Shown here: positions 25,513-33,803 of the stretch, in pieces | How positions within the stretch are numbered: the first letter of the stretch is position 1 | How the letters are laid out: every line of letters begins with the position of its first letter | Source: Candidatus Methanoperedens sp. | Lineage (GTDB): Archaea; Halobacteriota; Methanosarcinia; Methanosarcinales; Methanoperedenaceae | Direction of reading: 5' to 3' | Length of the DNA stretch: 53,526 bases | Assembly: GCA_028715885.1 (NCBI GenBank) | Contig: JAQUQX010000009.1 | Span: forward strand, 1 to 53,526 | The notes under the pieces: model-generated | Told to the model about the DNA's origin: nothing | The model's input: the letters and a program-made list of their open reading frames with translations, nothing else | Database searches by the model: none | Made by a program: the position numbers and the translations under genes

Positions 25513-25956
25513 TCATTTTAGTGCAAGCATTTCATCCGGAGTCGTTACGGGAATATCTGTCCGTCCTTCAAAATGCTTCACATTCCATGTCACAAATTTG
25601 GAACAATTATGCTCTTCAGCCACATTCAGTATCAGCGCATCCATAAAATTCATTTTTAAGCTGATTTTTACAAACGTTTTATCAAATAACTGTTCCACAA
25701 AGGTTTCAGCAGATTCGTATGCTGTTGAAGGAAACAATATTTTTATATCATATACCTCGGGGAATCCCTTAAGCAATTTTTTCAATTCGGATGTGTTCAG
25801 ATTAAAGGATGCAATGCCAAGAAGCTCAAACAAATTGTAGATCGATGTGCACTTATCCTTTAAATCGCTGTTTAGAAGCCTTTTTGCCATGCCGTACCTA
25901 TCATCCTTTTTGAATAGCTTCTCAATCACAAAAATATCTGTGTCTATGAAAATCAT
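25513..25956 (-). CDS. vapC: PIN-domain toxin, VapC-like
   Basis: 147 residues from the ATG at 25956, which shares one base with the TAA of the upstream antitoxin gene; the longer frame to 26016 would run inside that gene. PIN-domain acidic residues are visible as IDTDIF (D4, D6), NLFELLG (E44), MDALIL (about D102) and TWNVKHF, where Asn replaces the fourth acidic residue as is frequent. VapC proteins are ribonucleases that cut tRNA or rRNA and are held inactive by VapB. The pair is intact as far as can be seen. Confidence 0.85.
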   Translation of the reverse strand: MIFIDTDIFVIEKLFKKDDRYGMAKRLLNSDLKDKCTSIYNLFELLGIASFNLNTSELKKLLKGFPEVYDIKILFPSTAYESAETFVEQLFDKTFVKISLKMNFMDALILNVAEEHNCSKFVTWNVKHFEGRTDIPVTTPDEMLALK

Positions 25957-26270
25957 TATCTTCCCCTGAGTTCTCTCATTACGCTCTCGGCGCTTGTCCC
26001 GAAACGCTCCTTCCACTCTTTTCCCCGCCTGATTTTTTCCCAGAGAGCATCGATGTCTTTGGCAGAGTAACCGCGCTTCATGGTTCTTCCGTGCAGTTCC
26101 TCTCTTATGAACTGAGCCACATCGCTCTCCGCTTGCCTCATCCCTACGAAATGCCGCACTGAATCGATGATTGCCTCGCTTTTATTCTTGTAAAAGCCCT
26201 TTTTGACAAGCTCTTCGATATTCTTCAGTATTGCGGTTGGCATTCTTACCTGTACTACATTGGTTGTCAT
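25956..26270 (-). CDS. vapB: Ribbon-helix-helix antitoxin, VapB-like
   Basis: 104 residues. Residues 1-45 form a ribbon-helix-helix DNA-binding domain (NVVQVRMPTAILKNIEELVKKGFYKNKSEAIIDSV), and the basic, helical C-terminal half would wrap around the toxin. Its TAA overlaps the vapC ATG as TAATG. Two AT-rich TATA-like strings at 26278-26300 precede the start. The antitoxin presumably represses this promoter together with VapC. Confidence 0.84.
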   Translation of the reverse strand: MTTNVVQVRMPTAILKNIEELVKKGFYKNKSEAIIDSVRHFVGMRQAESDVAQFIREELHGRTMKRGYSAKDIDALWEKIRRGKEWKERFGTSAESVMRELRGR

Positions 26271-26323
26271 ACATTATTAGATATAATTTGATATACAAAT
26301 AACTAACGAACGAAAGAAAGCGG

Positions 26324-26823
26324 CTAATCAGAGTCCGCGTTCTGGATTAGTTTGAGCTTCTCTGTAATGTCTACTGCTCCAGTTTTCCAAAAGTTATCGT
26401 TCAACGGGAGTATATGTGCGTTGACGCGTTTCTGCCAGAATACTTTCTTGCGAATCATTTCTTTTGAGAAAATCGCCGACCGCTCCACAGAGAAATCCTC
26501 GCTGAAGAGAACCGCAATTAGAAAGTCAAATTATCCTGTTCGAGTTCTCGGATGGCGCTGAATCTCGTCGGGTGACTCCTACTTGTCAAACGTCTCGCTT
26601 TGATTTCGTACTTGTTACCGTTTGCATCTGTGGCGTCATAACCCTTGGTTGATTTCGGGGTACGTTGAAGTGAAAGAGCACGACAACACAAGTATTCGGC
26701 ATAGTCGGCTGCTGGATTGTTGACGCTTCGGAGAACACCTCTACTGCAAAGTTCTTCAAGAATCTGAGAATAAAGCCCAAGAATCTGAAGGACAGATTTT
26801 GATTTGAGTTTGTCGTCATTCAT
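26324..26823 (-). pseudogene. DUF6998-like/restriction-endonuclease-fold protein, frameshifted
   Basis: The frame from ATG 26823 reads through YEIKARRLTSRSHPTRFSAI and stops at 26518. In another frame the coding sequence continues immediately as FLIAVLFSEDFSVERSAIFS and ends at TAG 26324-26326. One missing base near 26531 explains the break (LEQDN then FDFLIAVLF). The intact protein would be about 166 residues; the GYDATDANGNKYEIKAR segment resembles a PD-(D/E)xK nuclease core (D...E-x-K). Family name is from memory and tentative. Its decay beside VapBC fits an accessory-gene patch. Confidence 0.65.
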
Positions 26824-26871
26824 TTATTTATCCCTTTAGCTTTTAGCTCTTTCTGTTTCCATATTCAATTA

Positions 26872-29800
26872 TCACACCGGGCACACAGGCGCCGGGCACC
26901 CGCCTGCATATTCAGCATCCGCGGATACATATTTATCGGTTATATCCCCGAGATATAACACCTGCTGCGCCTTGCTGCCGTAGCGGTAAACCGTAATCCC
27001 CTTGCATTTCAGTTCGTATGCAAGCATGTACGCCTTTTCCACTTCCTTGATGTCCACGTCATGCGGGAAATTAATTGTCTTTGAGACGGCATTGTCGGTG
27101 TATTTCTGGAACGCAGCCTGCATTTTTACGTGCCACTGCGGCGCAATGTCAAAGGCGGTAACAAAAATGCGCCTGACATCTTCAGGTATTTCTTCGATGC
27201 CTGCAAGAGTTCCGCTCTTTGCGATTTTCATCATCAGCTCCTCGCTGTAAAAACCACGTTCCTTCGCAACAGCCTCAAAATTCGGATTGACCTCAAGGAG
27301 TTTGGTTCCTTCCATGACGTTGCGCACAAAAGAAACCGCAAACAGTGGTTCGATACCGCTTGAACAGCCGGCTATAATACTTATAGTCCCGGTTGGCGCT
27401 ACAGTGGTCACCGTTGAATTGCGTATGGGTGTTTTATAGATGCTGCCTTTGAAATTAGGAAATGCACCGCGCTCAACTGCCAGTCTTTCAGATGCTGCAT
27501 GGGATTTTTCCCGGATGAAACGCATTATCTCTTCCCCGGTTTTCAGGGCTTCTTCGGAATCGTATGGTATGCCAAGCTGCACAAGCATATCCGCAAAACC
27601 CATCACCCCGAGCCCGATTTTCCTGTTCGCAAGTGTGATTTCCTCAATTTCGCGAAGAGGGTATTTGTTCACGTCTATCACGTTGTCGAGGAACTTTACA
27701 GCGGTGTTTATTGTTCTCTCAAGTTTTTCCCAGTTAATCCCCGTATTTAAATACGGGGTCTTATCGCCGTCTTTAACCATTTTTGCAAGATTAATCGAAC
27801 CAAGGTTGCAGGATTCGTAGGGCAGGAGGGGCTGCTCTCCGCAATCGAGCGACACGATTCCATTGGTAATGAAGCTTAATGTCTTTGGTTCTGTTAAGTC
27901 GTAAACAAACTCTTTTCCGTTCTCTTTCACAGATTTTACAGGCTCTTCAAAACTGTCAGAATAAAATGTTTTTGTGAAAAATTTATTTATTTTATCTGCA
28001 TGCATTTCGCACAGGAATCCGATTTCTCTCAAAAATCTTACCGCACTTTCTTTGCTAATTTCAAGCTCATAGCATACGCCACTTGAACCATATTTTCTTA
28101 ATTCGCCTTTCCTGTCAAGATAACTGAATTTATTTTCTTGCGCCGGTCTGCTTCTATCGTATATCCTCGACTTAATCCCTAAATTCAACAAAAGCATTTG
28201 TATATCTTTCAACAGCCTCCGGGATTTCGAAGTCAGTCTTGTGTATGATGATTTATTCTCAATAAAATTAACAGTCCCATCCGCAGTGAATAAACCCTGC
28301 AAGAACCCGATTAAAGCGTCTTTTGGCACAGTGAAAATACTTTCCGGTACTGTTTTGTTCTCGCCATCCACAGGTTTTACACCCAGCTTCTTGAAAAAGT
28401 CAACGAAATATTTCGAATGATATGATAAGTGATAAGCTCCATTCTCTCTTTCCACTTCGTTTATATCAGAGCCATACCATGAGTTTATAATAGGTTTGAA
28501 ATAGTACATTACGTTTTTGTCTTGTTTTGAAAACGTGAACCCGACTCTACAATTTTTATCGGCATCCCTGAGCCATCCGTCACCAAGCAGCCAGCCCAAT
28601 ACCTGACCCAGTTCTTTGCTCCACCTATCCGGTAAATTCAATCTGTAAATTTTTCCGTTCTCTCCAACAAACTCATTCCTGACTTCAAATGGTAGTTCAT
28701 AATTCGCACCAAATCCACCTTCGCCAGATTGAATCGATACTCTGTGCTTCAACGGATTCAGATCTAATGCCTTTACCCAGCCTTCATTTGTCAGAACTTT
28801 ATGGTCAGCAGTGCAGGTTAGCTCATATCCCGACTCGGTCTCAATCCTGTACGTCTCCTTTTCTCCAACACAAAAAGACTTTGATATTTCATTGAAACTA
28901 ACTCTACTTTGCTTTGAGCGCATCAGGCTTATTGTTCCACCGCTATTCATAATCTGGATTGGAATTTTGTTATCCGTGGCAATTTTTATCCCTCCATCCG
29001 GGTATTTTTCAATCAGTTCGCTCATTCTCATCAAGCCATTTTCTGTAGAGATAAGCGTGCTTCCAGCAACGCACGGGTTGGTGCTCTCCATCTCCCCTCT
29101 CTGCGGCGTTGGATTGTGCCTGTTTATCTCGTCGATAAATATAATCCCCGGGTCGCCTGTTCTCCATGCCATGGTTATTATAAGATTCCAGATATCCCTT
29201 GCCCTGACTTTTTTCACTACCTCCTTATTTCGGGGATTTATCAATTCATAGTCACCATCTTCCTTTACCGCATTCATGAATTTATCATCCGCAGCCACTG
29301 AGATATTGAAATTCGCAAGGAAGCCCTCTTTTGTTTTTGCCGTTATGAAATCAATAATATCGGGATGGTCAGCCCTGAGTATGCCCATATTTGCGCCGCG
29401 CCTCTTGCCCCCCTGCTTTATCACGTCAGTTGTGGTATCGAACACGCGCATGAATGTAACAGGACCTGAAGCCACGCCTTTGGTGGACTTTACTATGTCG
29501 CCCGAAGGTCGAAGGCGCGAGAACGAAAATCCCGTCCCGCCACCTGATTGCTGGATGAGCGCCATGTGCTTAACGGCATCGAAAATGCCAACGAGCGAAT
29601 CCTCGACAGGAATCACAAAACAGGCGGAAAGCTGCCCCAGGTCAGTGCCTGCGTTCATGAGCGTGGGTGTGTTGGGGAGAAATTCAAGATTTGCCAGCAT
29701 ATTGAAAAATTCATCTTCGGATTCGGGGTCAAGAGCGACAGCCTTTGCAATACGCCGCAAAAGCCGAAGTGGTGTCTCTATTACGTTCCCGTGCTCGTCT

Positions 29801-30168
29801 TTTAACAGGTAGCGCCTCTCAAGAACCCTTGCAGCATTAACGCTTAACTTTAATTCATCACTGACACCTAAGAACTGTTTGGCTTTTCGTATCTGGGCGC
29901 GCTTCTCCCTGTACAGGATGTATGCTTTTGCCACTCCAGCATAGCCGTTTTTAATCAGAACTTCTTCTACGATGTTCTGGACGTCTTCGACGCCGGGTAT
30001 CCCTGCGATTCTTTCCTCTATGGTTTTTTCGACCTCTGCCGCTATTTCCTCAGCTTTTTTGCCGTCTTTGGTCTTTGTGGCGATAAAAGCCTTGAGAACA
30101 GCTTTTGCTATCTTTGACCTGTCAAATCCTGCAAGACTTCCGTCTCTTTTGCGGATTTTTTGCACCAT
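26872..30168 (-). CDS. nrdJ: Adenosylcobalamin-type (class II) ribonucleotide reductase with intein
   Basis: 1098-residue precursor; 688 residues remain after removing a 410-residue intein. Residues 1-90 are an ATP-cone (IRKRDGSLAGFDRSKIAKAV). The barrel follows with SACFVIPVEDS (C183 is a redox-active Cys), QSGGGTGFSFSRLRP, and the active-site motif N-P-C-G-E, split by the intein between N364-P365 and C776. After it come PYESCNLGSINL and, at the end, CPAPVC as the C-terminal redox pair. The class II call rests on the single-gene, nrdB-less context and the family feel of the sequence. It makes deoxyribonucleotides and needs vitamin B12; a B12-loop-type gene lies at 50861. The C-terminus is shorter than in many relatives. 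Confidence 0.9.
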   Translation of the reverse strand: MVQKIRKRDGSLAGFDRSKIAKAVLKAFIATKTKDGKKAEEIAAEVEKTIEERIAGIPGVEDVQNIVEEVLIKNGYAGVAKAYILYREKRAQIRKAKQFLGVSDELKLSVNAARVLERRYLLKDEHGNVIETPLRLLRRIAKAVALDPESEDEFFNMLANLEFLPNTPTLMNAGTDLGQLSACFVIPVEDSLVGIFDAVKHMALIQQSGGGTGFSFSRLRPSGDIVKSTKGVASGPVTFMRVFDTTTDVIKQGGKRRGANMGILRADHPDIIDFITAKTKEGFLANFNISVAADDKFMNAVKEDGDYELINPRNKEVVKKVRARDIWNLIITMAWRTGDPGIIFIDEINRHNPTPQRGEMESTNPCVAGSTLISTENGLMRMSELIEKYPDGGIKIATDNKIPIQIMNSGGTISLMRSKQSRVSFNEISKSFCVGEKETYRIETESGYELTCTADHKVLTNEGWVKALDLNPLKHRVSIQSGEGGFGANYELPFEVRNEFVGENGKIYRLNLPDRWSKELGQVLGWLLGDGWLRDADKNCRVGFTFSKQDKNVMYYFKPIINSWYGSDINEVERENGAYHLSYHSKYFVDFFKKLGVKPVDGENKTVPESIFTVPKDALIGFLQGLFTADGTVNFIENKSSYTRLTSKSRRLLKDIQMLLLNLGIKSRIYDRSRPAQENKFSYLDRKGELRKYGSSGVCYELEISKESAVRFLREIGFLCEMHADKINKFFTKTFYSDSFEEPVKSVKENGKEFVYDLTEPKTLSFITNGIVSLDCGEQPLLPYESCNLGSINLAKMVKDGDKTPYLNTGINWEKLERTINTAVKFLDNVIDVNKYPLREIEEITLANRKIGLGVMGFADMLVQLGIPYDSEEALKTGEEIMRFIREKSHAASERLAVERGAFPNFKGSIYKTPIRNSTVTTVAPTGTISIIAGCSSGIEPLFAVSFVRNVMEGTKLLEVNPNFEAVAKERGFYSEELMMKIAKSGTLAGIEEIPEDVRRIFVTAFDIAPQWHVKMQAAFQKYTDNAVSKTINFPHDVDIKEVEKAYMLAYELKCKGITVYRYGSKAQQVLYLGDITDKYVSADAEYAGGCPAPVCPV
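27844..29073 (-). other. Intein with LAGLIDADG homing endonuclease in RNR
   Basis: Residues 366-775 of the precursor (410 residues). The N-terminal splice block starts with C366 (CVAGSTLIST), block B has T453-x-x-H456 in CTADHKVL, and the two endonuclease motifs are LGWLLGDGW (about 524-532) and LQGLFTADG (about 623-631). The C-terminal junction reads FITNGIVSLD then Cys776. Inteins usually end His-Asn; here the pair is Leu-Asp. Asp-ending inteins at this RNR site are known to splice in a few bacteria as far as I recall. The endonuclease would cut intein-free alleles at this site. Confidence 0.93.
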
Positions 30169-30242
30169 TTTTAACCCCGTTCAATATTTCCGGATACCAT
30201 AATATTAATAGTAGTGGTTAATAACTTAAATCTATTACCTTA

Positions 30243-30362
30243 CAAGTGACAACCCGTGTGCGGGTTCCAGAAGCAAATCCCGCAGATTCACAAAACTATT
30301 CATGTTTGATTGACTTCAGGTTTCTATTTTTCAGGTGATTTGCGGGAGTCCATAATCACTTG
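30243..30362. other. Nested inverted repeats, possible structured RNA leader
   Basis: Between the divergent ribonucleotide reductase and homospermidine synthase genes: an outer 7-base stem CAAGTGA (30243-30249) with TCACTTG (30356-30362) encloses a perfect hairpin AACCCG-TGTG-CGGGTT (30251-30266) and a second long arm TCCCGCAGATT (30278-30288) with GATTTGCGGGA (30337-30347, two G-U pairs). All three stems can form at once as a junction. It would lie in the 5' leader of whichever gene is transcribed through it. A palindromic mobile element is the other explanation. Confidence 0.5.
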
Positions 30363-30434
30363 CAGAACTACTGGAATAAGGAAAAATTTAAAAGCGATGA
30401 ATAATTATTAGTCCTCTTGCGGATTGAAAAAAAA

Positions 30435-31883
30435 ATGAAGAAAAAATTTAACAATAAAATCCTTATTATTGGCTATGGCTCAGTTTCACAATGCACCCTC
30501 CCAATTTTAATAGACAAGGTCGATGTTCCGTTAAGTGACATTACTCTCATTGATTTTGAAGAGAAATCAAAAGCCCTGAAAAAATATACTGATCAGGGAT
30601 TAAAATATGTTCGTGAAAAAATTACCCCGGAAAATTTAGATCAAGTTTTGTCAAAATATCTGGATAATGGGGGCTTACTAATTGATCTGGCGTGGAACAT
30701 CGGCGCCAATGATATTATAAAATGGTGCCATGATCACGAAGTATTGTACGTTAATACTTCGGTCGAACTCTGGGATCCTACCGAGGGAATTTTTACGAAG
30801 AGCCCATTTGAAAAATCACTCTATTGGCGGCAAATGCAATTGCGTGAACTTTCCCGTGATTGGAAAGATGCGACAACCGCTGTTATCGACCATGGCGCTA
30901 ATCCCGGCTTGATATCTCACTTCGTAAAGCAAGCCTTGCTGGATATTGCTGCGCGCATCATTTTTGATAAAAAAGTGTCTGTGCAAGATGAAGAAGAAAT
31001 TGCCAACCTTGCAAAAGAGAGGGATTTTGCCAGATTGGCAAAGAAATTAGGAATTAAAGTGATCCATTGCAGCGAGCGAGATACACAAATTGCCAGCAGA
31101 CCAAAGGAGGTTAATGAATTTGTAGGGACGTGGAGTATTGAAGGATTGCGGGAAGAAGGTACGGCTCCGGCTGAAATAGGCTGGGGCACGCATGAGCAGA
31201 AGCTTCCGCCCCTGGCAAATATACCTCCATGCGGACCTAAGAATCAGATATTTTTGCCCCAGATGGGCATTAACACATGGGTCAGGTCGTGGATACCGGA
31301 TGAAGAAATTATCGGTATGATGATCCGTCATGGTGAAGCATTTGGCCTTTCAGACCGGTTGACCGTCTGGGAAAACGGTAAGGCGATTTACCGACCTACC
31401 GTAAATTATGCTTATATGCCCTGTCACGATACGCTTTCCTCGCTCTGGGAATTGCGCGGAAGGAATTACGAACTCCAGCCCAGAATCCGGATCATGACAA
31501 ATGAAATTATTTCTGGCGAGGATACTCTGGGTGCGCTCTTGATGGGGCACACTTATAATTCCTGGTGGACGGGAAGCTCTTTGAGCATTGACGAAGCCAG
31601 GTCTCTTGCTCCCGGTCAGAACGCTACTACCCTTCAAGTAGCGGCAGGTATTGTTGCTGCTATACTCTGGATGATCGAAAATCCGCGTGAAGGTATTAAA
31701 TTGCCAGACGACCTGCCTCATGATTTTATTCTGGATATTGCTAAGCCATATCTTGGAAAATTTATTTCCACTCCGTCGGACTGGACACCGCTTAAAAACC
31801 GCAAAATATATTTCAAAGAAAATCCGGCAGCGAAATACAATCCTGATCCATGGCAAATTGAAAATTTTCTTTTCATAGGTTAA
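30435..31883 (+). CDS. hss: Homospermidine synthase
   Basis: 482 residues from ATG 30435 (a TTG at 30417 would add six). The Rossmann front KILIIGYGSVSQCTLPIL and the stretches LLIDLAWNIGANDIIKWC, DHGANPGLISHFVKQAL and ENPREGIKLPDDLPHD match bacterial homospermidine synthases of the saccharopine-dehydrogenase superfamily. The enzyme joins two putrescines, or putrescine and spermidine, with NAD, giving homospermidine. It is more AT-rich than the flanks, and such genes are mainly bacterial or viral, which suggests transfer. It forms a two-gene unit with the decarboxylase that makes its substrate, 34 bases downstream. Confidence 0.88.
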   Translation: MKKKFNNKILIIGYGSVSQCTLPILIDKVDVPLSDITLIDFEEKSKALKKYTDQGLKYVREKITPENLDQVLSKYLDNGGLLIDLAWNIGANDIIKWCHDHEVLYVNTSVELWDPTEGIFTKSPFEKSLYWRQMQLRELSRDWKDATTAVIDHGANPGLISHFVKQALLDIAARIIFDKKVSVQDEEEIANLAKERDFARLAKKLGIKVIHCSERDTQIASRPKEVNEFVGTWSIEGLREEGTAPAEIGWGTHEQKLPPLANIPPCGPKNQIFLPQMGINTWVRSWIPDEEIIGMMIRHGEAFGLSDRLTVWENGKAIYRPTVNYAYMPCHDTLSSLWELRGRNYELQPRIRIMTNEIISGEDTLGALLMGHTYNSWWTGSSLSIDEARSLAPGQNATTLQVAAGIVAAILWMIENPREGIKLPDDLPHDFILDIAKPYLGKFISTPSDWTPLKNRKIYFKENPAAKYNPDPWQIENFLFIG

Positions 31884-31917
31884 TAAATAATAATTGTTAA
31901 TAACATTGGATACAACA

Positions 31918-33096
31918 ATGATCGAAAAGCAAAAAAAAATGTTAGAAAAGATTGTGCAAGAGCAAGGAACGCCGGTTTTTATCATAGACCATGAAAAAAT
32001 CAGGGAGAATTATCGTGAATTCAGGGAAAAATTGCCTGGTGTGCAGGCATATTTTGCTGTTAAGGCAAATTCCAATCCTGAAATTATCAAAACTATGTAT
32101 GATATGGGTGCAAGTTTTGACGTGGCTTCTTTCCCTGAATTTATGCTGGTTCATGAAAATATCAAACATTTGCCAGAGAAAGAACGGCAGGATTTTATCT
32201 GGGATAAAATTATCTATGCTAATACCATTAAGCCTGCCGAAGTCCTGGCTAAGTTAAATGATTATAAGATTTTAGTTACTTTTGATAATATTGAAGAGTT
32301 AAGAAAGATAAAAAAACATGCCCCGGATGTTGGTCTTGTTTTAAGGATACGCGTGCCTAATACAGGTTCTATGGTTGAGCTTTCTTCAAAATTCGGGGCC
32401 CATCCCGGAGAGGCGGTTGATCTTATCGCCGAGGCGGTGAAATTAGGGCTTGGAGTTGAAGGCATTAGTTTCCATGTCGGCAGCCAGTGCAATAATTTTG
32501 ATAACTATTCGCAGGCTTTGAATTTCGCCTCCTCGATTTTCAAGGAAGCAGAATTAAGAAATTATCAAATCGGGTTTATTGACAAACAAGGTAAAAAAAG
32601 AAAGGTTTTGGATATTGGCGGCGGGTTTCCGGTAAAGTACACCCCTGACGTAAAATCTTTTGCCGCCCTGGCTAAAAAATTGAATTCGGAAATCAAGCGT
32701 TTGTTCCCCAAAGATGATATTCAGGTTATTGCCGAACCGGGGAGATTTATGGTAGCGACCGCCTGCACCTTGATCACGAAAATTATTGGTAAAGCTGTTC
32801 GGGATGGAAAAACATGCTATTATCTGAACGATGGTGTTTATCATACGTTTTCCGGGCAGGTTTTTGATCATCAGCACTATCCGCTACATTCCTTAAAGGG
32901 CGGTGAGAAAAAAATTTGCGCTACGTTTGGACCCACCTGCGACGCTTTTGACACTATTTCCCTTGCCGATGAGCTGCCGGAAGATCTGCAAATTGACGAT
33001 TTGCTTTATGCTGAAAATATTGGCGCCTATACGATCGCTTCAACCACCTATTTTAATGGTTTCCCGCCTCCGAAAGTGGTGCATTTGAATAAATAA
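31918..33096 (+). CDS. Ornithine/lysine decarboxylase, PLP fold type III
   Basis: 392 residues from ATG 31918. PLP-Lys lies in AYFAVKANSNPEI, the substrate pocket in SFHVGSQCNNF, the phosphate loop in LDIGGGFPVKY, and the C-terminal active-site Cys with an Asp in FGPTCDAFD. This is the ornithine decarboxylase branch of the family; the last motif favours ornithine to putrescine, though lysine is possible. It lacks a clear Shine-Dalgarno. With the homospermidine synthase before it, it forms a complete ornithine-to-homospermidine route. AT-rich and bacterial-like, as its partner. Confidence 0.86.
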   Translation: MIEKQKKMLEKIVQEQGTPVFIIDHEKIRENYREFREKLPGVQAYFAVKANSNPEIIKTMYDMGASFDVASFPEFMLVHENIKHLPEKERQDFIWDKIIYANTIKPAEVLAKLNDYKILVTFDNIEELRKIKKHAPDVGLVLRIRVPNTGSMVELSSKFGAHPGEAVDLIAEAVKLGLGVEGISFHVGSQCNNFDNYSQALNFASSIFKEAELRNYQIGFIDKQGKKRKVLDIGGGFPVKYTPDVKSFAALAKKLNSEIKRLFPKDDIQVIAEPGRFMVATACTLITKIIGKAVRDGKTCYYLNDGVYHTFSGQVFDHQHYPLHSLKGGEKKICATFGPTCDAFDTISLADELPEDLQIDDLLYAENIGAYTIASTTYFNGFPPPKVVHLNK

Positions 33097-33099
33097 CGT

Positions 33100-33678
33100 T
33101 CACTTCCATATTTTCCCGTTATAGCTGCCGGTCACAGGGCAGCCAAGGCACCTGTTAGATATGTGGTGCGTGCATTCCCTGCAGTTGCAGCCATGACCGC
33201 ACGGCGGCTTGCTGCCCGTATCAAAGCTCATCTTCACTGGCATGACAAGGTCTTTCATCGGCGCTATAACAATGCTCACTTCGGCGCCCCTGACCAGAGG
33301 ATTACTTCGCAGGTGCCCGTCCACAATCGCCTCCAGTGTGGCTATGTCCTCGCCCACGAAAAAAAGGCAGAGATTGTGCTTTCCCGACACGATAAGACCA
33401 TTTAAGAAATACGGGCAGTCCTTGAAAATCTCAAGCACGGACGAAGTATTGTTTGCTATCACATCCACTTTTGCCATGTAAAGAGCCACCTTTTTCAGGT
33501 TCATGCCCACGACATGGGAAAGCGCTCCCTTTTGTTTTAGCTTGTGAATCCTTGCGCTTACGGATGGCTGGGATATTCTGAGTTTTTCTGCCATGTCATT
33601 CTGGGACAATTCGGGGTTCTGCTCAAGCAAAGATAATATTTTCCGGTCTCTTTTATCAAGGTCTAGAAATTCTTTCAT
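33100..33678 (-). CDS. Lrp/AsnC-family regulator with Cys-rich C-terminus
   Basis: 192 residues. Residues 5-60 hold the AsnC-type helix-turn-helix (DKRDRKILSLLEQNPELSQ... PSVSARIHKLK), followed by a ligand-binding-like domain. The last 35 residues are Cys/His rich: CGHGCNCRECTHH and RCLGCP, a TRASH-like metal-binding tail. The regulator probably responds to a metal or redox signal. It ends four bases from the decarboxylase stop but on the opposite strand, and is divergent from the ferredoxin-like gene at 33804, which it may control. Confidence 0.82.
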   Translation of the reverse strand: MKEFLDLDKRDRKILSLLEQNPELSQNDMAEKLRISQPSVSARIHKLKQKGALSHVVGMNLKKVALYMAKVDVIANNTSSVLEIFKDCPYFLNGLIVSGKHNLCLFFVGEDIATLEAIVDGHLRSNPLVRGAEVSIVIAPMKDLVMPVKMSFDTGSKPPCGHGCNCRECTHHISNRCLGCPVTGSYNGKIWK

Positions 33679-33803
33679 ATTTCCTGATATTCACACGATT
33701 GTTAAATAATTTTCTATCATTTACAAGCAAATCTCAATTTTTTCCTATAGAGTATAATAATTAAGTTTATAAATTATAAAGTACATATTCAATACGATAG
33801 AAC

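Noticed and set aside
25957-26016. Longer vapC start at 26016
   Set aside because: It would lie inside the antitoxin gene; the ATG at 25956 overlaps its stop as TAATG and gives a normal PIN-domain N-terminus.
30243-30362. Cobalamin riboswitch upstream of the B12-dependent reductase
   Set aside because: No B12-box-like conserved sequence was seen on either strand, and the fold does not match; kept only as an unassigned structured element.
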